NCBI GenBank assembly: GCA_001584585.1
Contig: LSYV01000046.1
Location: forward strand, 187,401 to 202,784
Reading direction: 5' to 3'
Length of the DNA stretch: 15,384 nucleotides
Source of the DNA: Gonium pectorale
Lineage: Eukaryota; Chlorophyta; Chlorophyceae; Chlamydomonadales; Volvocaceae
Below the pieces are notes generated by a model. It made no database searches and was not told the origin of the DNA. It saw nothing but the letters and a program-made list of their open reading frames with translations. This document shows positions 1-9,581 of this stretch, in pieces (the stretch's first letter is position 1; each line of letters starts with the position of its first letter). The translations under genes were made by a program, and so were the position numbers.

Positions 1-24
1 CACCCCCCTCCCTCCCTCCCGCAG

Positions 25-2818
25 GTGGTGCTGCGCCACGTGGTGGACGACGTGCTGGACCTGACCCGCAGCCTGGTGGACAGCGAGGTGCAGCTGGTCA
101 ACCTGGTGCCACCGCGGATGCTGGTGGTGGGCGACACGGGCCGCATCGTGCAGGTGGGAGGGGCTGGGGGGAAGGGGCTGGGGCAGAGGTCACGCAGTGC
201 CACGCGCACTGTCGAGGGAACGTAGGGGTAGACAGTGCAAAGCGCGGATAGGAGCGGGGGCTGGAGGGTCGTCAGGGCCCGGGACGGGGGCTCGCTGTTA
301 TGAGTGTGGAACCGGGTGTTTTGGCGGCAGGCATCATGGTGAAGGGGTTTGATGCCTGGGAGGGATGGAGCGGCTGCAATTGGCACGGGAGCTAATTTGT
401 GTGTGTGTGTGTTGAAAAGGAAAACGCATACGACGAGCGTAAGCGCGAAAGTGATGGCGTCGGTGTAGGACCCAGCTCCCGAGGCAGTCGAAGGGGCGAT
501 GTCCCTGCATGTTTGTTCGGCGGCGACCACCACCGTAGCCCCCCGATATGTGTGTGTGTGTGTGCGCGCGCTTGCCGCCTGCAGATCCTGAACAACCTGC
601 TGGGCAACGCGGCCAAGTTCACTCGGCGCGGCCAGATCCGGGTCACGGCGCGCCAGGTGGAGGGCGGCCGCAAGGTTGCGGTCACGGTGTCCGACACGGG
701 CATTGGCATCCCGCGCAACAAGCTGGCCACCATCTTTCTGCCGTTCGAGCAGGTAAGGATGGGAGCGGAGCGGCCGCGCGACCAGAGGGTGCTGAAGCTG
801 CGGGCAAGAAGCAGACGGTGGCTCTATAGAGAGCGCGTTATGGCAAGCCTGTAATGTTAACCCGGGGGCCATTCGCAGCAATTAAGCGCCCTGTGGCGAA
901 ATCCAAGTCCGTGTTCCTGAGGATCGTCCAGCATGGAGAAAGACGATTGCTGCCCCGACCCCTTTGCTCTGTCTTGGCCCCGTCCCAGGTTGACATGTCC
1001 ATCAGCAGGAAGTACGGCGGATTTGGCCTGGGGCTGAACATCGTACAGGTAGGTTTCAAGGTGCTTTGCAGCTGTTTGCAGTTCAATTGGTTGCAGCCTC
1101 TTGAGTGCTCGGGCCCCGATCGCGGGCATGTCACCCCTGTACCCTTGTCTGCAGCGGCTGGGCCCTACTCTACCCGCTGTCAGTAACTGTGTGCCGTGTC
1201 GTGCTGCTCCATTGTTGTTCCTCGCAGGAACTCGTCAAGGCGCACGGCGGCACCATCAACGTATCCTCCATTGAGGGCAAGGGCTCCACCTTCACCTTCA
1301 CGCTGCCGCTGGCCAGGTGCGCGGCCGTGCAGGCGCGGCGAAGCCCCAGTCCCAGCCATGGCTCAACGCAGCGAGACCGCTCGCGCGCACTCCCGACGGA
1401 CTTGACTTCGCTGCATGATTGCGCGTCTTGTTATGTACCGCAGCCAGAGACCACCGCCCCACACCCTCCTTCCATGCTTCGGACCCCCTCCTTGACGCCC
1501 ACAGGGCCATGGGCCGCGAGTCGCTCGAAGAGGCCAAGGCTGCCGCAAAGCGCAGCCAGCAGGGCCTGGGCATTGCCATCACTGACGCTTCCAGCTCGCA
1601 GGTCGGCGGCGGTAGCGTCAGCGGCAGCGGCGCCGGCCCTGCCGGCAAGGACGGAACCAGCGGCAGCGTCACGGCGTCGGGCATCTCGCCGCGGGGCGCA
1701 GGCGGTGGGGACGACAGCAGCACCATTGTGAGCAGCAGCGACGCCAGCCGGCGGCCGGGGCAGAAGGGCAGCACGGCCGGCGGCGTCCCCAACCCGGCGG
1801 AGGTGGAGCAGTACGGTGCGTGCGGTTTGTGGGATCCGGAGGGGCAGGGCGGGTTGAAGGGAAGCCGTGTTTGAGGGCTTGCTCCTTGGAGAGACAGCTG
1901 TGTGCTGCTCTGCTCTGCCGGTCGCTGCTCTGTCGGTACGGGAGCGCTGAAACTGGCCGCCGGGATGCGTTGCGATACCCACTGGCGCACGCCAGTGCAT
2001 GGGCGACGTCACTCACACGACCCTGCCGCCTGCCCCCGTCGTGGATGCTGCAGGCGAGCTGAATTATAATGCAGCTGAGCTGTCGGCTCTGGCCTCGTCG
2101 CGGCCATACGCCCAGTCGGCCCGCGAGTCGCTCCCGGCCTCCTACGAGGGAAACCGCTCCTCGTCTGCCCACTCGCCCAGTATCCAGCCCGCCGTCAGCA
2201 TGCGCTCCGGCCGCAGCGGCGGCCCGCCCTCAGCGGCGCCGGTGCCTGCACGCAGCCGAGGTGACAGCAGCATCAGCGGCGCAGGGGGCGCAGCCGTCGG
2301 CGGGACCTCCGACGTCCCGCAGCTGGCGAGTGATGCCAAGATTGTGCACGGTGAGGCAGCGGGTGTGAGTGTGGAGGTGCGCTGCGAGACGCCATTCCAG
2401 CGGGCCCCAGTCGCGCGCGGGTTCGCTTTAGTCAGAACCTGCTCAAACCTGGCAATCACAAGAGACTCAGCGTCCCCACGGGTCCTTCTTGCTGTGTTGG
2501 CGTGCCGCCGCTGCCCTCCCCTAGCTGAAACGTCTCTGCTCTCTGCACTCGCCGCCTCTGCCCCTCCAGGCCCCCGCCCCTTCCACTACACCATGTACAA
2601 GCGCTTCCTGCTGCTGTCGGTGGACGACGATCACGTAAACCAGTCGGTCATCAAGTCCCTGCTCAGCAGCACGGGTGAGAGGCTTATGCCCCCGACAGCG
2701 GGGTCGCGCGGCACAGTGCTGAGCACCCACGATCCACAGCACACCAGCCGCCCATCCCGGGCAGCAGCCCGCTGACGTGGCGCACAGCGTGCCCGCTCTC
2801 CTGCCTCCGCTCCATGGG

Positions 2819-2851
<33 letters not shown>

Positions 2852-5800
2852 GGACCACATCTGCCCCACCCGCTTCCACACAGGTTACGAGGTGGTTGCG
2901 GTCCCCTCGGGACCCGAGGCGCTTCGCTACGTGTCCACCGCCCCTGCGCTGCCCGACCTGGTTCTCCTAGATTGCATGATGCCGGAGATGGACGGGTGCG
3001 TGGTTTGGGCCGAGTGTGTTGTATGTTCGGACTTGCGGGGGAGGGGCTGGCCAATTATGCCGGGGCCCGCAATCAACTCCATGCGCATGGAGTTTGGTGG
3101 GGTGTCCTCCGCTAAGTACGGCCACCAAAACTGAATCTTTTTGTTGGGCTGATCGACGGTCAGTCGCGTGGGCGTGTCGCCCATCGACTTGCTGTATGAT
3201 CTGAGCGGACCGCCCGGGCTGTGTTGTTGCATAGGCGCCCTTGCACCTAACACGTTCGCGGCATATACATGGGACGCTGCCCGCTGGAGTTTGCCCCCGG
3301 CCATGCCCTCATATGCGCCCTTGCGCCCGTGTCTGTCCGCGTGCAGGTACGAGGTGCTCCAGCGGCTACGTGCCATGACGCCCCACGTACACTTGCCCAT
3401 CATCATGGTCTCGGCACAGGTGTGTGCGCACGCACTTGCGGCTCCGGGCGGTGCAACAGTCTGTCCCGCGCCCGTGTTGACGCTTGGCCGGCGCCTGTGC
3501 TGGTCAGGGAGAGGGTCCGCATCCCCCGGTCATGGACCTGAAGGCGAGGCAGGGAAGCCGGCGGCCCATGTAAATCCCAACGCGGACCCAGAGAGGTCCG
3601 CTTCCAATGCGTGTGCGGCTTCGGATGGGTGATCTCATTGATCTGGCAGCATGATGGGCAACAATTCATCCACCCCTCGGTTCCCCGTCTCGCCCTCCCT
3701 CGTCTGTGTGGCTCCAGACGGAGGAGGACCACGTGGTGTGCGGACTGGACCTGGGTGCCGACGACTACGTGACTAAGCCCTTCAAGCGGAACGAGCTGCT
3801 GGCGCGCATCCGGGCGCAGCTGGTCTACGGAGACTGGGAGCAGGACGAGGGTGAGGGCGCGGGCGCCAGCGAAGGGTTGTCGCCATGCTCTGCGCGCGTA
3901 CAGAGGTCTTAGGTCGATGGAATCTAATAGAAAGCTGCACTATTGCAATTACCTCGTTGTATCCCGCGGTCCGCGCCCATTCCCCACCCCCATCCACCAC
4001 CTCCACCCGCCGTCCCCTTCATTGCCCACCCCCCACGCCCTGCTCATGCTCGACCAGGTGCACTGGAGACGCTCTCCTCCTTGGCGATTGGGGAGGTGGG
4101 CGGCGCCAGCGCCGGCCACGCCAGCCCGGGAAACGGCGGCAGCAGCATGCACATCCTGGACAGCGGCAACAACATGGGCGACGCCGCCCATGCGGCTGCA
4201 GCTGCGGCCGCTGCCGCCGCCACCGCGGCGCTGAGCCCCGGCGGCCTAGCGGACTCCGGGCGGCGCAACAGCTTGCCTGGCGTGGGCGGCAGCGACCAGC
4301 GGCTGATTGTGTGCATCGACGACGACGACGTCAACCAGGTGGTGCTGCAGGGCATGCTGACCAGTCAGCACTACCGCTATGTGCGGGTGAGTGCAGCGGG
4401 CGGGCGGGCGCGCGGCTGTGCGCGTGTTACGGTCGGGTGTTTTAGATACCGAGCGCGTGCATCATGCAATGGGGAGTCGGTCGCACAGGGCTCCCAGCGC
4501 GCAGTGCGAATTCCCAACAGAATCTGCCGGTGCATTCGGCCCGGTCCCAACCGGCCAGTAACGCACTGCTCCTCTGGAGATGTGTCACGGTGAAATGTGG
4601 TGCCTAGCATGCGCCACACGCACTGAAGGGTATCCGTACCCTCATTGCAAAGCCCGAAGCCGCTCATCACGCACCCGCATGCGCGCGCATTCCGCAGGCT
4701 AGCACGGGCTCGCAGGGCCTGTCGTACGTGTGCGGCACCAACAGCGGCGGCATCCCGCCCGACCTGGTGCTGCTGGACTGCTCGCTGCCTGACATGACGG
4801 GCTTTGACGTCTGCCGCTGCATCCGCCAGATGTACAACAAGCAGCAGGTGGGCGATACGAGGCGGCGAGGGCGGGGCGGGGGTGAAAGGGCCAGGCAGAG
4901 CCTTACCCGTGCAGGAACAGGTCCTAGCGAAAGTCGCGTAACCCACCTCACGTGGTGCTGATGGTTGTTGTCCATGCCCCTGCAGGTGCCCATCATCATG
5001 CTGTCGGCGCGCCACAATGAGAGCGCGGTGGTGGAGGGCCTCAAGTGCGGCGCCAACACTTACGTCACCAAGCCCTTCAGGCAAGGCCTGCTCCACTGCA
5101 CTGTTGCTCCACGCCTGCAGTCCGCGGGTTCCGGGCTGTGCGAAGCACATACTACACGGCTTGCAGCTGAGCAGCTCCCTCACGAGAGCATGTGCGCTTC
5201 CCTCGCGCTTCTCTTGTTCATGCTCCATGTATGAATTGCCCTCACCTTATCGCCTCCCGGCCCTTCCAGGCGCAACGAGCTGCTAGCGCGCATCCGCCTG
5301 CACCTGCGCTCCCGGGAGGCTCACCACGGCTCCACGCCCGACTCATCCAACGAGGACAGCGACCCACGGGCGGGGTCCAACGCCGCCTCGGCGCTCACAG
5401 ACGCCGGTGCGTCCACCCCCGGCAAGTCGTCGAACGGCGGGCGGGCGCTGCAGAGGGCGCACGACCCGGTGGTGGCGTCTGCCGCTGCCGCCGTCGGCCC
5501 CGGCTCAATGGACGCCGTTCGCGTGTGGCCCGAGGCCGCGGTGTTGGTAGTCGCTGTGGCCGACTACGGGGGCCTGTGCAGGATGCTGCTGCCCGCCGAG
5601 ATGGCGGAGCTCTCGGGCCGCATGCTCGCCGCCTTTGACCGTGCCGTTACGGCCCACGGCGCCGTGAGGGTTGAGGCCAGCAGCGGCGTTATGTCCGCCG
5701 CCATGCTGCCCGCGGCCGTGGCTCCGGGGCCTGGCGCCGCCGCCGACCCCGCCGACGCGGCATTGGGGCTGCGTCTGGCGACGCTGCACCGCGTGGGCCG

Positions 5801-7565
5801 CGCACTGATCGAGGCCGCCGCCACCATTGGCGTGCCCGGCACCAACACCTGCCTGCAGCTGCAGCAGGCGCTAGCGCTCGGGCCCCTCATGGGCCACAGC
5901 ACGCCGCCGGTGTTTGGCGGCCTGCCTGGCCAGGGTGGCGGCGCCGGCAGCGGCATGCTGTACTTCGGCCCTGTGCTGGCGGAGCTGCTGGACCTGGCCA
6001 GGCGTGCGCCGCCGATGACCATTGTGACCCCGGACATGGAGGCGCAGGCGCTGCGGAGCAGCGGCGCCACCGCCGACATCCGAGGGCCGCTGTTCCTCGA
6101 GGCAGATGACGTGGGTGGCCCCGCCGCCGCCGCGCTGGCGGCGCGGCGGCTGTGGCTGGTGGAGGCCCACCCCCTGGCGCACCAGTACCTCCCGCCGCAG
6201 CTACTTCACGCGGCCAGCAACGTGCTGCGCGCCGGGGGGTTCTTCAACCGCTCCGGAACCGACGACATGGACAAGAGCTCCCTCGCCGCCTCGACGGTGG
6301 CGGGGCCGTCACCGCTGGGGCCCCGCGGCGGCGGCCAGGGCGGTTCCACTCTCGCCAGCGGCCTCAGCGGCGGCGCCGGCGGCGGCGCCGGCAGCGCGTC
6401 GCACGGCCACGGCGCCGCGGGCGGCTCGTCCCTGCTGGGCGCCGGTGAGCACGGCGGTCAGGCTGCCGCCTCAGCCGCGAGCACGTCCGTGGGCTTCAAC
6501 ACATCCTTGGGCTTCGGCCTGTACGGTGGGCATAACATCTCCCGCGCCGCCTCGCGCGCCTTCAGCCAGACGTTCGGGCTGGACTCGGACGCGCTGGGTC
6601 GTATGGGACAGCAGCTTGCGGCCAGCGGGGGCAACACGGGCACCGGCAGCGGCAACGGCGCCAGCCAGGGCAGCGGCGCAACCACTGGCGTGAGCCCCGG
6701 CGGCGCCACCGGCTCGGCTCGTGGCGGCGGCGGCAGCACAGGCAGTCCCCTGGGCGGTGGTCAGAACATGATAGACTCGTCGTCCGGCGGCGCCGCCGGC
6801 ATTACGTTCAGCCTGCAGGCGGCGGCCGCGGCGGTCGGAGCCTCCACGGGCGGCGGCTCGGGCCCCTCTGGAGTAGCCGCCAACGCCGACCTCTACAGCA
6901 TCGGCGGTGGCTCCTCTGTCCTGCTCAGCGTGCCCCCCAGCAACCCCTTCGCGGTCCCCCACGCCCCCTCCGGCCCCTCATTCCTGTATGGAACCGCTGC
7001 GACGCCCGGCCTGCGCGCGTCGGGCGGCGTCCCCAGCGCGGTGGGCGGCGGTGGCAGCGGCAGCCAGGTGAGCCCCTCAGAGCAGGACGCCATGGCGGAG
7101 CCGCACATCCGCGCGTTGCGCAACGAGCTGGCGGTGATGCGGCAGCAGCTCGAGGCGCTGCAGAGCGGCTCGGCGTCGGTCCGGTCGGAGGCGCATGCGG
7201 GCACGTCGGGCGGCTCGCACGCCCAGCCGCCGCCCACGCCGCAGGCGCTGCTGGTGCAGCACCTGCAGCAACAACAGCAGCAGGCGGCGCAGCAGCAGCA
7301 GCAACCACAGCACTTCCTGGCCCCCGCGGTGCAGGCCGGGCCACAGCACGCGGACAGCGGCGCGCTGCAGTCGCTAGCGTCGGTGGGCGAGCAGGGTTTG
7401 GTGGGTGCGCGCGGCAGCGAGGCGGGCGGAGGAGGGCTGGTGGCCGCGGCCAGTGGCAGCATAGGCGGTGAATCGCTGGGCGCGGGCCTGGCGGAGAAGG
7501 CCCAGAAGAAGGGCTCCAAACTGACTCGACTGTTTGGAAAATCCAGCAAGAGCGGAGCGAAGTAG
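25..7565 (+). CDS. Hybrid histidine kinase with two receiver domains and a degenerate cyclase-like C-terminal region (5'-partial, 14 exons)
   Basis: This is the 3' part of a two-component signalling protein. Exons: 25-153, 585-752, 989-1048, 1228-1316, 1505-1815, 2054-2350, 2570-2674, 2884-2995, 3347-3419, 3718-3850, 4058-4386, 4698-4847, 4986-5080 and 5270-7565. Their phases all match and give exactly 1448 codons before TAG. Residues are numbered from the first one in the window. The order is kinase ATPase domain (about 1-149), Ser/Gly linker (150-360), receiver 1 (364-483), Ala/Gly linker (490-570), receiver 2 (574-697), cyclase-like region (about 772-985) and low-complexity tail (to 1448). 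The His-containing dimerisation domain and any sensor lie before the window. Known of the family: ATP-dependent His autophosphorylation, then transfer to receiver Asp residues. Inferred: kinase-receiver-cyclase order resembles algal histidine-kinase rhodopsins, but a rhodopsin cannot be checked here. All introns are GT-AG except the last, which is GC-AG. No membrane segment is obvious in the visible part. Confidence 0.9.
115..1316 (+). other. Histidine kinase ATPase (HATPase_c) domain, exons 1-4
   Basis: This domain binds ATP for autophosphorylation of the kinase. All the boxes of the GHKL fold are readable across four exons. The N box is [13 protein letters not shown] (residues 44-56, Asn47 and Asn51 among its polar residues). 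The G1 box is VSDTGIGIP (78-86, with Asp80 contacting adenine in this family). The F box is IFLPFEQ (93-99). The G2 box is [12 protein letters not shown] (108-119). The end of the domain has GGTINVSS and [12 protein letters not shown] (126-147). The stretch [10 protein letters not shown] just before the N box is also typical of hybrid kinases. Nothing needed for ATP binding appears to be missing, so the kinase is probably active, provided the upstream His domain is intact. Confidence 0.93.
398..566 (+). repeat. Two (TG)n runs in intron 1 of the hybrid kinase gene
   Basis: TG dinucleotide runs of about seven units (near 398-412) and about nine units (near 548-564, continuing into CGCGCG) lie in the intron that spans 154-584. 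The second is about 20 bases before the acceptor. Both are ordinary microsatellites. Confidence 0.9.
2821..2852 (+). repeat. (TCTG)8 microsatellite in intron 7
   Basis: Eight perfect TCTG units lie about 30 bases before the acceptor of the intron ending at 2883. They form part of its pyrimidine-rich 3' region. Confidence 0.95.
3075..3094. repeat. Perfect 20-base palindrome in intron 8
   Basis: AACTCCATGCGCATGGAGTT is its own reverse complement. It lies inside the intron spanning 2996-3346. A further imperfect inverted pair follows (TTTGGTGG near 3093-3100 and CCACCAAA near 3123-3130). It could form a hairpin in the pre-mRNA. No function is evident. Confidence 0.85.
4300..5306 (+). other. Receiver (REC) domain 2, exons 11-14
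   Basis: This is a second complete receiver. The acidic pocket is Asp580-Asp581 within CIDDDDVNQ. The phospho-acceptor is Asp629 in [16 protein letters not shown]. The switch Ser is Ser659 in IIMLSAR. The Lys is Lys681 in TYVTKPF. Its end, [13 protein letters not shown], is nearly the same as that of receiver 1, which suggests an ancestral tandem duplication. Its intron positions differ from those of receiver 1. The domain carries a short insertion around [11 protein letters not shown] before the active Asp strand. The final intron, which has a GC donor at 5081, interrupts KPFR/RNEL and is needed to keep this conserved motif in frame. Confidence 0.92.
5081..5269 (+). other. GC-AG intron in the hybrid kinase gene
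   Basis: The donor is AG/GCAAGG at 5080/5081 and the acceptor is CCTTCCAG at 5269. Joining here restores the receiver motif [13 protein letters not shown], which also occurs in receiver 1, and keeps the frame. No GT lies near enough to the end of the exon to do the same. Confidence 0.85.
5532..6173 (+). other. Degenerate class III nucleotide cyclase-like region
   Basis: Residues about 772-985 read like a diverged adenylyl/guanylyl cyclase domain. [12 protein letters not shown] fits the first strand of the fold, with Asp782 at the first metal position. [20 protein letters not shown] then fits the usual helix. VEASSGV fits the hairpin that normally reads (K/E)-x-x-G-D, but Val824 replaces the second metal-binding Asp. 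ALALGPLMG resembles the I-H-x-G-P-V segment. [17 protein letters not shown] (from Tyr915) resembles the G-x-x-V-N-x-A-x-R segment, although Asn and Arg are not at the expected places. The match was made by eye and is inference. If it is right, the domain has probably lost catalysis and may be a regulatory or dimerisation module. The alternative is an unrelated algal-specific domain. Confidence 0.5.
6240..7562 (+). other. Low-complexity C-terminal tail with coiled coil, poly-Gln and basic end
   Basis: This is the last roughly 440 residues of the hybrid kinase, all in one exon. It is mostly Gly/Ser/Ala repeats (GGGS-, GAGS- and GSG-like runs) and is probably disordered. A short amphipathic helix with heptad-like Leu/Met spacing, [19 protein letters not shown], starts near residue 1296 and could form a coiled coil. 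A Gln-rich tract ([16 protein letters not shown]) lies at about 1349-1364. The last roughly 22 residues are Lys-rich ([19 protein letters not shown]) and could bind a membrane surface or act in targeting; this is a guess from charge alone. Confidence 0.75.
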
Positions 7566-8945
7566 CGAGCATCCCGCCGGGTACGCCGCAAGGGTTTGGC
7601 CCCGGTTGAGCTGCGTCGCAGCGTGCTTTGCGTACTACTAGGCCCACCATTTGCGTATGAGCGTATGACGGTCGCGCGGGCCGCATGAGCAACGGCCTGT
7701 GCGGAGGTTTTGATGTCAGCAGCTCAGCTGATGGCCACCAAGAGGTCCACGTTTCCATGCTGGTCGAGCGCTGCGCCAGGACGCCGTCTTATTGAGTAGT
7801 ACGGAGCTCGTTATACATGGATTCATGCGAGGTGGGTTACGCTTGAGTGGCAGGGCGTTGAGAGGCTGGCTTAAAGCAGACGGCGGCGCAAGGCTTTGCG
7901 GCGTTGGATCGGGGGTGGGCTGCCAGTGATAGGGAGCGAGCCTGATGTCATCAATCGTCGCTGTGCCAAGGTTGCGCTTCGCTGCGTCTGGTGTGGTTTG
8001 TGCGAGCACGGTGTCGACTGCTGCGCAACTTTTGAGAACGGTTCAGCAATGAGCTTACCTGGCGAGCAAGTACCGTACGTGACCTACTGTGGTTTGGCTT
8101 GGGTACACCATATTTCGACCTTGCGCAGCTCTTGGCGATCCTGGGCCTCCTGCGGGGCGCCCGTGCGTGCTCTGTGCTCTGTGCGGTGTGGGCGTGTGGG
8201 CCGTGCGTGTCAGGAACGCGCGTGTTGGGCTATTCGTGCTCGGTGTGGGGAAGGGTCCTTGCTTGTGCGAGTGGTAAGCTGTTCCGCGGCGAGCGCGCAC
8301 GGCACCTTTGATGCATTCTTTGACCCGTAGTGCGGCACCGGGCACGCGTGCGGATCCTGCACGGCTCAGGTGCGGGATAGCGCGCTCGTAAGCGCCTGGG
8401 CGTGTGGCTGTGTGTTTGGGGGGTGGAGTGCTCCCAGCGTGGTCGCCCCTGGTGGCCCCCGGGTGGCCGCCGCCCGGTAATGTCAATACGGGTGGTGAGT
8501 TGGAGAACTCGAGATGCGTGGACTTCCTGCATGCGTGGGACCGAGAAGAGCTGTTGACCTGAAGGAATCTAGTCCGATCTTTAGGCGTGCCGTGTTCTCG
8601 GCCTGTCGCCTCTCAGCGCACGGCCAGCAACTTGTGAGGTGGGCGAGAGTTGAGGGCGAAGGGCCGTAAGCGCTGATGATCGTTGCAGGTACTCCACGCG
8701 TTCGTTTGCGCTCACGCAGTTGGCACGTAGTGCGAGCCTTCGCGTGCCTGAGATCGTTGCGGATGAGCTCGCTCAAGGCAGCAGCGGCGCCTTTCAATGA
8801 GTAAGGAGCCTTTCAAAGAGTAACACGGAAGTGTCGGGCCGACGCGGAGAGCATTGTCGTAATCAGCTTGTCATTAACCACGGCTTGGACAGCCTCATGG
8901 GGCCATGAGGGCGAGAGCCTGTGTAACACGCTGGTACCGTAGATG
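7566..8945 (+). other. Probable 3' UTR of the hybrid kinase gene
   Basis: No supported coding region follows the TAG at 7563-7565. Base composition drops from the extreme GC of the last exon. The first TGTAA that I see downstream is at 8922-8926, so the UTR would be about 1.36 kb. That is long, though long 3' UTRs are known in Chlamydomonas. A short unrecognised transcript inside this stretch cannot be excluded. Confidence 0.5.
8922..8926 (+). terminator. Candidate poly(A) signal TGTAA of the hybrid kinase gene
   Basis: TGTAA is the usual poly(A) motif of volvocine algae, with cleavage some 10-20 bases later. This is the first plus-strand copy I see after the stop codon. Confidence 0.5.
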
Positions 8946-9581
8946 CATGTTTCCCTGCGTCCCTGCCGCCCAGGCGTCTCGTACGCGTCGTACTGAACAG
9001 TATGTTTTCGATGCATACCGGTACGAGCACAGCCACCTGCCACATGCTCGTTTTCCCTTGTCTGCCAATCCTCGTGCCCCGTCCTCCATCATTCCCTTCC
9101 ATTGCCTTTCTGGCCTGCAGTCCACATGTTAGGAGAATGCGTGTGCCAATCGCCAACCTACCTGTGCGAGAGATGGTGAACACCGCGCCACACCGTAGGT
9201 GGTTAGCCCGTTGGGGGCAGGTTTGGGGCACTCCAAAAGCACCGCAGCTTCCGACATACGGTAGCACCTGGCCGTAGTGGGCCCCGCACGTCCGTCTGGA
9301 CCACACGTCCCGACGGCCGTTTGGAGGAAGGAGAGCAGAGCGTCTGGGAGGATCGTAGATGACAGTGACAGTACAGAGCGTCAAAAATGAAACCCTTTCC
9401 TGCCGTACACTTACCGTTGGCGCTCACCGGTACCGTAGTTGGCGCGTACTGGCAGTTACGAGATTCAGTATGCTTGTTCGACGTTCACATAAAAGCGTTC
9501 TTTGGACGCCAGCGTTACGTTCGCAGCCGCCATAATCGGCCTGTCTCAACTTTAGCCGCTTGATACCTTGCCGTCGCTAAC
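8946..9581 (+). promoter_or_regulatory. Intergenic stretch and presumed promoter/5' UTR of the methyltransferase gene
   Basis: This stretch lies between the putative poly(A) site and the next start codon, and I see no gene in it. It is less GC-rich than the flanking coding DNA, most clearly between about 9370 and 9600, as expected around an algal transcription start. There is no clear TATA box. The 10-mer GGTACCGTAG occurs at about 8933 and again at about 9430. No binding site can be named. Confidence 0.35.

Larger units (their letters stand above)
2605..3822 (+). other. Receiver (REC) domain 1, exons 7-10
   Basis: This is a phospho-acceptor domain of the CheY type with every key residue present. 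The acidic pocket is Asp370-Asp371 in [12 protein letters not shown]. The phosphorylated residue is Asp416 in [16 protein letters not shown]. The switch Ser is Ser446 in IIMVSAQ. The conserved Lys is Lys468 in DDYVTKPF. The domain ends with [12 protein letters not shown]. It is spread over four exons with introns at STG/YEV, DG/YEV and SAQ/TEE. It follows a roughly 200-residue Ser/Gly-rich linker from the kinase. It should be able to take phosphate from the kinase His or to exchange it with receiver 2 through a phosphotransfer protein; which partner it uses cannot be read from the sequence. Confidence 0.93.

Noticed and set aside
1298..1990. 230-codon open frame on the minus strand
   Set aside because: It lies opposite exons 4-5 of the hybrid kinase, is Pro/Ser/Ala-rich and has no domain. 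It is an expected shadow of GC-rich coding DNA.
2821..2852. TCTG repeat as a CRISPR-like or regulatory array
   Set aside because: It is a simple microsatellite without spacers, located in an intron.
6106..6693. 195-codon plus-strand frame overlapping the kinase tail
   Set aside because: It is an off-frame reading rich in Arg/Pro/Ala. The other frame continues directly from receiver 2.
7260..7310. CAG/CAA repeats as a possible mobile or structural element
   Set aside because: They are in frame and code for poly-Gln in the kinase tail. No further explanation is needed.
6893..7758. Two long minus-strand open frames opposite the kinase tail
   Set aside because: Poly-Cys and Pro/Ala/Arg-rich translations arise from the antisense of Gln and Gly codons. 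The sense strand is clearly coding.
8055..8486. Minus-strand open frame in the kinase 3' UTR
   Set aside because: Its His/Thr/Arg/Pro-rich translation matches no domain, and no splice sites fit.
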